From assembly GCA_015061685.1 (NCBI GenBank), contig SUWD01000016.1, positions 1 through 57,467 on the forward strand: DNA of 57,467 nt. Direction: 5' to 3'. The notes under the pieces are model-generated. The model was not told the origin of the DNA and searched no databases. It was given only the letters and a program-made list of their open reading frames with translations. Position numbers and translations under genes: made by a program. Within the stretch, counting starts at the first letter, position 1. Every line of letters begins with the position of its first letter. The DNA is from Lentisphaerota bacterium. GTDB lineage: Bacteria > Verrucomicrobiota > Lentisphaeria > Victivallales > Victivallaceae. Of this stretch, positions 35,495 through 43,323 are shown in pieces.

Positions 35495-36708
35495 AAGAGT
35501 TTCGCAAAGCCATCATTTTTCTGCCCGATGGTATGGCAGATGATCCGTTGCCGGAATTGAACGGCAAAACCCCCCTTGAATATGCCAATACTCCGGCGAT
35601 GGACTCCATTGCCGCCCGGGGTGCCAGCGGTACATTCCGTACCCTGCCCGACGGTTTGCCCACCAGTTCCGATGTGGCAAATATGTCCGTCCTCGGATTC
35701 CAACCGGAATTGAACTACCCCGGCCGCGGTCCGATCGAAGCAGCCAGTCAGGGAATCGAACTTGCCGATGATGATGTGGCATGGCGGTGCAATCTGGTCT
35801 ATGTTTCCAATGACGGGGTTCTGCGGGACTATTCAGCCGGACACCTTGATGATGCCGATTCGGCAATTCTGATGGCGGCATTGAAAAAAGAATTTGATTC
35901 CGATGAAGTAACATTTCACCACGGGGTGAGCTACCGGAATTTACTGGTCCTGCATGGAAAAAAATTCTCTGACAAAATCGACTACCAGAAGCCGGATTCA
36001 TCCCAGGATATCCCGGTCGATCAACTGCGTCTGAAAGCTCTGGATGATTCTCCGGAGGCAGCTTATACAGTCAAATTTCTGGAAGATCTTTCCGATAAAG
36101 CCGCAAAATTCCTCGCCGCTCATCCGCTCAATGCCAACCGGCAGAGCCCGGCGAACTGGATTTGGCCGTGGAGTCCGGGATACCGTCCTAAAATGCAGCT
36201 TTTCACTGAACGTTACGCCGGACGTAAAGGGGCGGTGATCAGTGCGGTGGATGTTATCAAAGGTCTGGGCAAATGTACCGGGATGCAGGTCATCGATGTC
36301 CCCGGAGCAACCGGATTTCTGGATACCAATTACGCAGGCAAAGTAAGTGCCGCTCTCAAAGCCATTGAAGAAAATGATCTGGTTTATGTCCACCTTGAGG
36401 CGATCGATGAGTGTTCGCATCTGGGTGATCTGCAGCTCAAACTCCGGGCAATCGAAGAATTTGATGCCAAAATCGTTGCTCCGATCCTTGATGCATTGAA
36501 AGATAAAGAGTACAATTTCGCCGTCCTGCCGGATCACCCGGTGCCGATCAAACTGCGTAAGCATACCACCACTCCGGTACCGCTTATCATCTGCGGTCCG
36601 GCGGTTGTTCCGGATCAAATAATGTGTTTCAGCGAAACTCTCGCTCCGACCGGATCTTTGGGATTGCTCCAAAAGGAAGAACTTGTCCGCAAGCTTCTGG
36701 AGATTTAA
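35491..36708 (+). CDS. apgM: Cofactor-independent phosphoglycerate mutase, archaeal type
   Basis: A 405-residue enzyme of the alkaline-phosphatase superfamily (COG3635) that interconverts 3- and 2-phosphoglycerate in glycolysis. Metal-site and family motifs are D-G-M-A-D near 12-16, the catalytic-Ser region L-P-T-S-S-D-V-A-N near 56-64, G-P-I-E-A-A-S-Q-G near 80-88, V-H-L-E-A-I-D-E-C-S-H near 297-307 and L-P-D-H-P-V-P near 347-353. This is the aPGAM form usual in archaea and some bacteria, not the common GpmI or GpmA. It overlaps the DUF167 gene; recX follows. Confidence 0.88.
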   Translation: MKEFRKAIIFLPDGMADDPLPELNGKTPLEYANTPAMDSIAARGASGTFRTLPDGLPTSSDVANMSVLGFQPELNYPGRGPIEAASQGIELADDDVAWRCNLVYVSNDGVLRDYSAGHLDDADSAILMAALKKEFDSDEVTFHHGVSYRNLLVLHGKKFSDKIDYQKPDSSQDIPVDQLRLKALDDSPEAAYTVKFLEDLSDKAAKFLAAHPLNANRQSPANWIWPWSPGYRPKMQLFTERYAGRKGAVISAVDVIKGLGKCTGMQVIDVPGATGFLDTNYAGKVSAALKAIEENDLVYVHLEAIDECSHLGDLQLKLRAIEEFDAKIVAPILDALKDKEYNFAVLPDHPVPIKLRKHTTTPVPLIICGPAVVPDQIMCFSETLAPTGSLGLLQKEELVRKLLEI

Positions 36709-36713
36709 AAATC

Positions 36714-37181
36714 ATGCCAAAAGAGCCGCCGTCAGCACTTGCCAAAGCAATGAAATTCCTGGCGGCACGGCCGTTGAGCGAATTTGAATTGCTCACAAAA
36801 CTGCGTCGTGCCGGATACCCGGATCATGAATGTGATAATGCAATTGCTGAATGTGTCAAACGGCATTACCTTGACGACTCCCAACTGACCGCAGATTGCG
36901 TTGATCTGCTCCATCAGCGTAATCTCGGAGCCAGACAAATCAAACAGAAACTGCTCCGCCGCGGATTGGATAAAGAGGAGATCACCGGATTACTCAATGA
37001 CTCTCCGGATGATGAGATCGAAGCTGCCGAAAGGGCAATGGAAGGAAAATTGCGGCTGCTTACAAGGGAACCTGATCCCCGAAAGAAACGGGAAAAACTT
37101 TTCCGTTTCATGATCTCACGCGGATTTTCTCCAGATTTGATTTTCAAATTGATGGAAAAATATTCCGCAAACAACGACTGA
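36714..37181 (+). CDS. recX: Regulatory protein RecX
   Basis: A 155-residue helical protein that binds RecA filaments and modulates recombination. The RecX three-helix repeats are visible: A-M-K-F-L-A-A-R-P-L-S-E-F-E-L near 12-26, L-D-D-S-Q-L near 53-58, R-N-L-G-A-R-Q-I-K-Q-K-L near 69-80. Start: the ATG at 36714 follows a GGAG about 11 nt upstream; the frame extends back into apgM but that part is not RecX-like. No recA is in the window. Confidence 0.88.
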   Translation: MPKEPPSALAKAMKFLAARPLSEFELLTKLRRAGYPDHECDNAIAECVKRHYLDDSQLTADCVDLLHQRNLGARQIKQKLLRRGLDKEEITGLLNDSPDDEIEAAERAMEGKLRLLTREPDPRKKREKLFRFMISRGFSPDLIFKLMEKYSANND

Positions 37182-37800
37182 AACATTTATAAAAAACAAA
37201 TGGCTGTTGCAAAACCTCTTTTTGCAGGGGACTTACGCCATCCCCTGCACCCCTGCGTCCACTTTCTTTTTACGGAAAAAGAGAGGTAGTTGCAAAAATC
37301 ATTCAGGGAAGATTAAAAGATCATCTGCGATGAGCTGTGAAAGGTAATTTGAGACAGCTACCCAAGGGGTAACTGTCGAAAACGCCCCTTTTGCAGATCG
37401 AAGCAGAGGAGTTTTAAGATCACTGAGGATTTGCAGCAAATACCTCAAACAAGTAAGCAAAGAAAAACGGGAAGTCGCGGCTCTCCGTTGTCGAGCCTTG
37501 ATCGTTTTTTGCGGTCTGCTGTCTGTGGCGGTGGTTTGACTCATACATTCACAATCAGACTCTCTGCCGCCTTTTATGGCGACAGGAGAGATCTTGGATT
37601 GTGAATGCGAAGTGCCATCCGGGGGAAGTTTCCCCCGGACTCCCCCCTCGCACCGGGATAAATCCACGGTGCAGCTTTCCCGCAATCTGCAATACTTCTC
37701 AACTCCTCCGTTGTCGTCGGCAAAGTGTATTTCTCAAAGAAAACTTTTGAGCAAATAAAAAAAATGTACTAAATTACTCAAGCAGAAACTTTTTCTTCCT
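37182..37800. other. Gene-free structured stretch with inverted outer motif
   Basis: There is no credible gene here; open frames have no ribosome sites and cross strong hairpins. It holds GGCTGTTGCAAAACCT at 37202-37217, whose exact reverse complement is at 37836-37851; a perfect 9-bp stem TGCAGGGGA/TCCCCTGCA at 37226-37255; a 62-nt compound hairpin at 37546-37607 (outer arms CATTCACAATC/GATTGTGAATG, inner CTCTC/GAGAG and CGCC/GGCG); and a near-perfect palindrome CCGGGGGAA-TTTCCCCCGG around 37619-37639. It could be a non-coding mobile element or a structured RNA. Confidence 0.5.
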
Positions 37801-37858
37801 GAAAAAAACAAAAGGGGGCGTTGCTTACCTCTACAAGGTTTTGCAACAGCCCCTTTTG
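37801..37858 (-). terminator. Intrinsic terminator of the rubredoxin operon
   Basis: Minus strand: CAAAAGGGG pairs with CCCCTTTTG, with an inner TTGC/GCAA step, followed by a T-rich run (RC of GAAAAAAACAAAAG). It lies 13 nt after the rubredoxin stop. Its loop side contains the dispersed motif AGGTTTTGCAACAGCC. Confidence 0.7.
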
Positions 37859-37870
37859 ATTTATGTCAGC

Positions 37871-38029
37871 TTATTCTTCGGAAAAGCTGTCTTTGCCGAC
37901 GCCGCAGGCAGGGCAATTCCAGGTTTCCGGGAGATCCTCAAAAGCGGTTCCCGGAGCGATTCCATTGTCCGGATCACCAACAGCCGGATCATAGACATAG
38001 CCACAGACTTCACACACATACTTTTTCAT
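37871..38029 (-). CDS. Rubredoxin
   Basis: A 52-residue protein encoded on the minus strand. Iron ligands are C6-x2-C9 ([10 protein letters not shown]) and C39-x2-C42 (W-N-C-P-A-C-G-V), with the family's G-T-A-F-E-D-L-P spacer. An AAGGAG ribosome site lies 8 nt before the ATG at 38029. It is a small one-electron carrier. As last gene of the operon with a flavo-diiron protein and superoxide reductase, it very likely donates electrons to both. It is followed by an intrinsic terminator. Confidence 0.95.
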   Translation of the reverse strand: MKKYVCEVCGYVYDPAVGDPDNGIAPGTAFEDLPETWNCPACGVGKDSFSEE

Positions 38030-38059
38030 AATCTTTTCTCCTTTTTTTAACGGTAGAAA

Positions 38060-38341
38060 TTAATCCAATCCCAGCTTTTTCCGCTGGATGGTATAATACA
38101 GACAGAGACAGTAATCGGTTGCCACCATAGAAAAATTCAACACATAAAGCCAAAACACAATATGCGAAAAACAGGCAAGTTTGAGACTGACCGCTTTACC
38201 GATGATCCCGGATACATAACCGATCAAAACCAAGGCCATAAACAAAAAACTTTTACCTTTCGGATTTTTAACTTTCAGCGTTTTGATAATCGCTGTCGGC
38301 CAACTGGCTCCGAAACAGATCAACATTATTGCTTCCCACAT
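38060..38341 (-). CDS. Small PQ-loop/SemiSWEET-like membrane protein
   Basis: A 93-residue protein with three predicted transmembrane helices (about 2-18, 31-51, 59-82). The motif G-A-S-W-P-T-A-I-I-K-T near 11-21 and a basic loop K-V-K-N-P-K-G-K-S are typical of short PQ-loop proteins. A GGAG lies about 10 nt before the ATG. It sits between the flavo-diiron and rubredoxin genes in the same operon. SemiSWEETs transport sugars as dimers; whether this one does, or has another task in oxygen defence, is unknown. Confidence 0.55.
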   Translation of the reverse strand: MWEAIMLICFGASWPTAIIKTLKVKNPKGKSFLFMALVLIGYVSGIIGKAVSLKLACFSHIVFWLYVLNFSMVATDYCLCLYYTIQRKKLGLD

Positions 38342-38366
38342 CCCGTTGAATCTCCTTTTTATTCTG

Positions 38367-39557
38367 TCAAAGTGACTGTTTCAATTTTTCTGCCAGAGTT
38401 TCTCCGGCTTCAAAAACTTTCATCAATTCTTCCTGCGTCGGCTTGTATTTAGACTGCACAAAAGGTATCGGCAAATCAAACTTCATCGCTTCCAATTCAG
38501 CAGTGATCTGCTTTGCTCCCTCCCCGCTCCAGCCGCAGGAACCAAAGGCGAATCCGATCTTATTCAAAGGTTTCAAACCTTTGATGTAAGTAAGCACATC
38601 TGCCATCGCCGGAAACACCTGATTATTCATCGTCGGAGCCCCGAATGCCGCCAATCCCGAATTGGCCACTGCAGTCATCACCGCACTGCGTTCACTTACG
38701 GCAAGATCAATAAGTTCCACTTCGATCCCGGCATGACGGACACCATCGGCAAATGCCCTTGCCAATGCCTCGGTTGCGTGCCACATCGTACAATAAACCA
38801 CCACGGCTTTTGCCTGCGGTTTCTGCTCGGCATAACGCCGGTAGGCGGAAAACACTTTGTCAAAATCTTTGCGGAATAACGGTCCGTGATCCGGAGCAAT
38901 TACCTGCAAAGGCAGATTCAATGCCGGTAATGAATCCAATACAGCAAGCACTTTGGTACTTTGGGCATTGATAATATTGGCATAATATTTGCTCATCTCA
39001 TGCTCAATGATGCCCTGATCGTAATCATCCGCCCACAGCTTGCTGCCGGCAAGATGCTGTCCGAAAGCATCCTGGGAAAAAAGTACACCGTCACGGTCAT
39101 AAAAACTTATCATACTGTCCGGCCAGTGGAGCATACGGGTTTCCACGAAACTCAAACTCCCCTGCCCCAAAGAGATAGACTGCGGCACGACTTGCGTATC
39201 AATACCGTAATAAGCCTTGAGTGTCTTGGCTCCCATTACCGATGAAAAAACTTTTTCCGGCTTGACCGCTTCAATCGTCGATGCCAAAGCTCCGGAGTGA
39301 TCCGGTTCGGCATGGTTGGAAACAATATAATCGATTTTTTCCGGGTCAATAACCGTGGAAATACGTTCCATCATCTCATCAAAGAACCCCTCTTTGACCG
39401 TGTCGATCAGAGTAACTTTTTCGTCGATGATCAGAAACGCATTGTAGGTGGTACCCCTTTCAGTAAGATAACCGTGAAAATTGCGGACATGCCAATCAAC
39501 GGCACCGACCCACCAGACATTTTCTGAAACTCTTTCAGCATTGTAAAAACTTTTCAC
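38367..39557 (-). CDS. A-type flavoprotein (flavo-diiron; rubredoxin:oxygen oxidoreductase)
   Basis: A 396-residue FprA/ROO-family protein. The N-terminal metallo-beta-lactamase-like domain carries the diiron ligands H82-x-E84-x-D86-H87 (H-A-E-P-D-H-S-G). The C-terminal flavodoxin-like domain from about 255 binds FMN (V-V-Y-C-T-M-W-H-A-T near 257-266). It reduces O2 to water, or NO to N2O, with electrons from rubredoxin. The frame extends to 39734. I choose the GTG at 39557 because an AAGGGGGAAAT ribosome site lies directly upstream, and conserved sequence (K-S-F-Y-N-A-E-R) starts there; the ATG at 39572 overlaps that site. Confidence 0.92.
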   Translation of the reverse strand: MKSFYNAERVSENVWWVGAVDWHVRNFHGYLTERGTTYNAFLIIDEKVTLIDTVKEGFFDEMMERISTVIDPEKIDYIVSNHAEPDHSGALASTIEAVKPEKVFSSVMGAKTLKAYYGIDTQVVPQSISLGQGSLSFVETRMLHWPDSMISFYDRDGVLFSQDAFGQHLAGSKLWADDYDQGIIEHEMSKYYANIINAQSTKVLAVLDSLPALNLPLQVIAPDHGPLFRKDFDKVFSAYRRYAEQKPQAKAVVVYCTMWHATEALARAFADGVRHAGIEVELIDLAVSERSAVMTAVANSGLAAFGAPTMNNQVFPAMADVLTYIKGLKPLNKIGFAFGSCGWSGEGAKQITAELEAMKFDLPIPFVQSKYKPTQEELMKVFEAGETLAEKLKQSL

Positions 39558-39586
39558 ATTTCCCCCTTGCATTATTTTAAGCCGTA

Positions 39587-39967
39587 TCACGGCTTTTTCC
39601 ATAATCCATGGATATTGCAACTCGCCCGGATGATCAATTTCGGCGAAAGCGGCACATAGAATGCCGCCTGCGGCAATTCTCCCGGCTTCAAATAATAACG
39701 GTTGACATAAGCCCCGTTGATCACTTCGATCCACTCGATGTAATGCTCTTCGGTCATCGGATGCTCAACGCTGCCGACTTTGACCAGAATACCATCTTCC
39801 CTTGCCTCTACCACAGGGACATGTTTCTCAACGGCGGCATCCTGTGAATTCTCCATCTGCAGCTGCATGGGAATTCCGCAGCAAACCGGTGGCACGACAT
39901 CACTGCAAACAGTTATTTCCATTTGCAATCCGCATTTTGAGCAACGGTAAATCTCATTTCTTTTCAT
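39587..39967 (-). CDS. Desulfoferrodoxin (two-iron superoxide reductase)
   Basis: A 126-residue protein. N-terminal desulforedoxin centre: C9, C12, C29, C30. Superoxide-reductase centre: E47-K-H49, H69, H75, C117 and H120 (C-N-I-H-G-L-W). All ligands are present, so both irons should be loaded. It reduces superoxide to peroxide without making O2, a mark of anaerobes. Start at the ATG at 39967 with AGGAG 8 nt upstream; a longer frame to 39991 is not needed. First gene of the four-gene minus-strand operon, promoter at 40055-40082. Confidence 0.95.
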   Translation of the reverse strand: MKRNEIYRCSKCGLQMEITVCSDVVPPVCCGIPMQLQMENSQDAAVEKHVPVVEAREDGILVKVGSVEHPMTEEHYIEWIEVINGAYVNRYYLKPGELPQAAFYVPLSPKLIIRASCNIHGLWKKP

Positions 39968-40054
39968 TCTCAAATCTCCTTTACCGCACACCCTTGTTTT
40001 AACAAATTGCCCCGTAATAGCACAGAAAAATCCATTTTCTCTGATACAGTGTAT

Positions 40055-40082
40055 AATATACGTCTTTTTTATACTTTTTCAA
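40055..40082 (-). promoter_or_regulatory. Promoter of the oxygen-detoxification operon
   Basis: Minus strand: TTGAAA, 16 nt, TATATT, about 88 nt upstream of the superoxide reductase ATG. It overlaps back to back with the xseB promoter. Confidence 0.5.
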
Positions 40083-40083
40083 C

Positions 40084-40112
40084 TTGAAAACGATAAAATA
40101 AGGATATATATT
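40084..40112 (+). promoter_or_regulatory. Promoter of xseB
   Basis: TTGAAA, 17 nt, TATATT, 28 nt upstream of the ATG at 40141; AAGGAG precedes the start codon by about 8 nt. Confidence 0.55.
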
Positions 40113-40140
40113 CTGGTGTGTTAAAGAAGGAGCAGAATTT

Positions 40141-40419
40141 ATGTCAGAAAAACAAATCCCGGCAGATATCGCCGCTATGCCTTTTGAAGAAGCCGTCGCT
40201 GAATTGGAGCAGCTCGTTGCCAAAATGGAAGCCGGAGGCTTGAATATCGACCAGCTGATGAATTTCTTTGAACGCGGCTGTTATCTCACCCGTCACTGCC
40301 GCAGTTATCTGGCAAATATGGAGAAAAAAATCTCCCTGCTCACCAGAGATGACGGCAAAGAGGGAGAATGGACCGATTTTGATGCCGACTCCGGGAAAAG
40401 AAACAGTATACCATTTTGA
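40141..40419 (+). CDS. xseB: Exodeoxyribonuclease VII small subunit
   Basis: A 92-residue helical protein. The XseB core is M-P-F-E-E-A-V-A-E-L-E-Q-L-V near 13-26 and G-G-L-N-I-D-Q-L-M near 33-41. The small subunit joins the large subunit XseA to degrade single-stranded DNA. The last 20 residues are polar and extend slightly beyond the usual length. No xseA is in the window. It converges on the restriction-modification gene. Confidence 0.88.
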   Translation: MSEKQIPADIAAMPFEEAVAELEQLVAKMEAGGLNIDQLMNFFERGCYLTRHCRSYLANMEKKISLLTRDDGKEGEWTDFDADSGKRNSIPF

Positions 40420-40516
40420 GCGGAATACTGTTTTTCATCTCTCTTTTGCAGATTGCGGCATCAACAGAACCTTAAGCATACTCAGGATGGACGGCATTCT
40501 GCCTCTGTATCCTGAT

Positions 40517-43279
40517 TCATTTTATCAACTCCTGATAGCGTTTCATCAGGTCAGCGACGATTTCCGGTTCGGACATGCTGGGGGCGTAACCGTAGGCTTT
40601 CATCACAGCTTTGTCGTTGGCTTGATGTGCTTTTCGGAGTTCGGGCGGCATGGTCGCTTCATCGTAAAGGTCGGCTAAACTGCAATCGGGGTACAATCCC
40701 CGGGCATCCAGAATCGCCTGCGCGGTCTTTTCAATAGCGGCTTTTTGTGCCTCAGTCGGTTCACACCACGGAAAGTTGTTGTAAACCGCGGGAGAATAAC
40801 TATATCGCATTTCCAAACGCCCGGCAACTATTCGCATCCACGCCATATGTACATTAGAGATTAATATACCAAACATACAAAGAGAGGCATCTGAGATCAG
40901 ATATAATTTGTTACTCGCAATAGTATCAGGGTTCATATAACCAATAGGAATATATTTCCTGCGTTCAGATGAAACTTCTGGAACAACAAGATAAGTAGTT
41001 GAAGGTTGCCGAATTTGAGTAAACAACATCGGTGTTTCAGCATCTCTCTGCACCGATTTTGTTGGACTGTTTCTGCGAATTTCAGCCACTTTTTCAAGGC
41101 GTTCAATAACTGGTGGAATGTTACGATATAAATTGGGAGCAACTCCTTTTAGCCATAAACAGTAACGAATCCTGTTATTGATATAGTCATCTGCACCAAT
41201 AAACTTTTTTACGAAAGTTGATGCTGCAGAAAATTCCGCAATTAAACCTTCTGCCTCTTGTTTGTTTAGCAACAAATTACCGCCATCAGTTGGTTGGCTG
41301 CCTTTGCTCATTTTCGGAAGACCATCTATCAAAACAGAACCTCTGTTTTGAATAAAAACATTGGGAGCATTGAATAGATAACCGTTAATATTATTCGCTC
41401 TAATTGATTGGTTGTCATTTACAAAAATAGTTTTTATTGTTGTAACATTACTGTCACTAAATCCGATAATTACGCAGTGAACATGAGCTTTTTGCGTTGC
41501 TTCGCTATCCCAACGAAATGTGTGCCATGCAAAATCAATTTTCATGTTGAGATTTTTAAAGAACGGCTTCCACATCGTAGCAACAGATTCGCCCTGAACA
41601 AGAGAATTTGTTGCTACAAACGCACTGCGGATAGTTGTTTTAGTAATCATATCTGCTGATTTTTTAAACCAACTTGCTACATAATCAAGTTTGCCATAGT
41701 TTCCAAAATCCGCAAACACTTCGTCCATATCGGACACTTGCCCTTTGCTTCTCCACTGATGTCCCACAAACGGGGGATTGCCCATTATGTAGTGGAGTTT
41801 TTCTTTGGGGATGACGGTGTTCCAGTCGATCCGCAAAGCATTGGCTTCTATAATGTTTGCGTAAGATTTCAGCGGCAGAAAGTCCAGCTCCATGTGGACG
41901 ATGTCTTCGGTCTGCTTCATCATCTGGCTTTCAGCGATCCATAACGCGGTTTTGGCAACCGTTACAGCAAAGTCATTGATTTCAATACCGTAAAATTGCC
42001 TGATACTGACTTTGATCACATCATCAAAACCTAAAGCAGTCTGTCCGGCATTGACGGTTTCGATACACTTGTTTTCCAGTTTCCGCAAAGAAAGATATGT
42101 TTCGGTAAGAAAATTGCCAGAACCGCAAGCAGGGTCAAGAAAATTCAAACCGGCAATCTTGTTCTGAAAGGCAAAAAGTTTTTTATTGCGGTTCGCAACT
42201 GCCTTGACGCTCAAAATCTCTTCCAATTCCGCTTTCAACTCATCCAGAAATAATGGATCAATAACTTTGTGGATATTTTCAATACTGGTGTAGTGCATAC
42301 CTCCGGAACGGCGGGTTTCGGGGTTCAGGGTGCTTTCAAAGACTGCACCGAAGATAGTCGGAGATATCTCACTCCAGTTAAAGTCATCGCTTGCTTTTGC
42401 CAAAAGCAGCTCTTTAACCGTATCATCAAACTGCGGGATCTCAATTTCCGTTTCAGCAAAAAGTCCGCCGTTTACATAGGGAAATGCCGCCAGATCATCG
42501 TCCAGATACAACGATTTGCGTTTATCCTCCGGAGTATCCAATACTTTAAACAAATCCACCAATGCCCGCCGGATGTCACGAGCTTCAAACCGGGCAAGAT
42601 AGTCGTGGAATTGGTCTTTGATAAAAATTCCGGCATCTTCCGCGTACAGACAGAATACCAGCCGCACGCAGAGCATATTCAAAGATTTGAGTGTACTTTC
42701 TGCCGTTGGATCGTGATAGTGCTTGAGAATGGCATCGTAAATCTGCCCTACGATTTCGCCCGCTTTTATGGAAAGATCCATTTCCCGTTTGAGGTGTGCC
42801 TTGTTGATATCTGTCAGAAAGGAAAGACGGTGATACTCTTTCGGCAAATCCGCAAGTTGAATCACTTCCGGGGCATTGTTAGGATATTCCATATCGTGAA
42901 CATGGAAGGTCTGAAAATTGCAAACCACAATGTACCGGGGCTTCTTGGAAAGTTCCAGCTCATCAGAGTAACGTTTCGCCTGCCGATAAGGGGTAAGCAT
43001 AGAACCATCTGACTGTTTGGCAGGCTTGTTGAGGTCAATATCTTTACTTTTCTGCTCGATCATCACCCGTGTTTCGGGAATGTAGGCATCAATAAAAGAG
43101 GTATGACCAAGCAAAACCTGTGTTTCAAAAGAAATAAAGGATTCCGGTTCAGCAATACCCAAAACCGCCCGGAGCAAATTGATCCAAAAAGCGTGAGTTT
43201 CGCCTTTTTCATATCCCCTGCCAGCCCATTCGGCAGCAAACTTTTTAGCGGCATTCCGCTGTTGTACATCTGTAAGCAT
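40517..43279 (-). CDS. Single-chain MmeI-like (class IIL) restriction-modification enzyme
   Basis: A 920-residue enzyme, close to the length of MmeI. The N-terminal PD-(D/E)xK nuclease core is visible as D64 followed by E75-Q-K77 (V-M-I-E-Q-K-S). A helical spacer follows, then the gamma-type adenine methyltransferase with motif I D-P-A-C-G-S-G-N-F near 380-388 and motif IV N-P-P-F near 500-503. The C-terminal third is the target-recognition domain. Such enzymes cut about 20 nt from their site and protect it by methylating one strand, so no separate methylase is needed. The frame opens at a TTG (43306); I prefer the ATG at 43279 behind a GGGGG-rich site. Probably horizontally acquired. Confidence 0.85.
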   Translation of the reverse strand: MLTDVQQRNAAKKFAAEWAGRGYEKGETHAFWINLLRAVLGIAEPESFISFETQVLLGHTSFIDAYIPETRVMIEQKSKDIDLNKPAKQSDGSMLTPYRQAKRYSDELELSKKPRYIVVCNFQTFHVHDMEYPNNAPEVIQLADLPKEYHRLSFLTDINKAHLKREMDLSIKAGEIVGQIYDAILKHYHDPTAESTLKSLNMLCVRLVFCLYAEDAGIFIKDQFHDYLARFEARDIRRALVDLFKVLDTPEDKRKSLYLDDDLAAFPYVNGGLFAETEIEIPQFDDTVKELLLAKASDDFNWSEISPTIFGAVFESTLNPETRRSGGMHYTSIENIHKVIDPLFLDELKAELEEILSVKAVANRNKKLFAFQNKIAGLNFLDPACGSGNFLTETYLSLRKLENKCIETVNAGQTALGFDDVIKVSIRQFYGIEINDFAVTVAKTALWIAESQMMKQTEDIVHMELDFLPLKSYANIIEANALRIDWNTVIPKEKLHYIMGNPPFVGHQWRSKGQVSDMDEVFADFGNYGKLDYVASWFKKSADMITKTTIRSAFVATNSLVQGESVATMWKPFFKNLNMKIDFAWHTFRWDSEATQKAHVHCVIIGFSDSNVTTIKTIFVNDNQSIRANNINGYLFNAPNVFIQNRGSVLIDGLPKMSKGSQPTDGGNLLLNKQEAEGLIAEFSAASTFVKKFIGADDYINNRIRYCLWLKGVAPNLYRNIPPVIERLEKVAEIRRNSPTKSVQRDAETPMLFTQIRQPSTTYLVVPEVSSERRKYIPIGYMNPDTIASNKLYLISDASLCMFGILISNVHMAWMRIVAGRLEMRYSYSPAVYNNFPWCEPTEAQKAAIEKTAQAILDARGLYPDCSLADLYDEATMPPELRKAHQANDKAVMKAYGYAPSMSEPEIVADLMKRYQELIK

Positions 43280-43323
43280 AGCTTTCTGCCCCCTTGCTGT
43301 TTTCAAGAGCTGCCGGATTCAAT

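Noticed and set aside
34093..35703. 536-codon minus-strand frame opposite ftsH
   Set aside because: A long antisense frame caused by codon bias; ftsH with all its motifs is on the other strand.
37299..37685. 128-codon minus-strand frame in the gene-free block
   Set aside because: It crosses the perfect 62-nt hairpin and a GC palindrome, has no ribosome site and has irregular composition.
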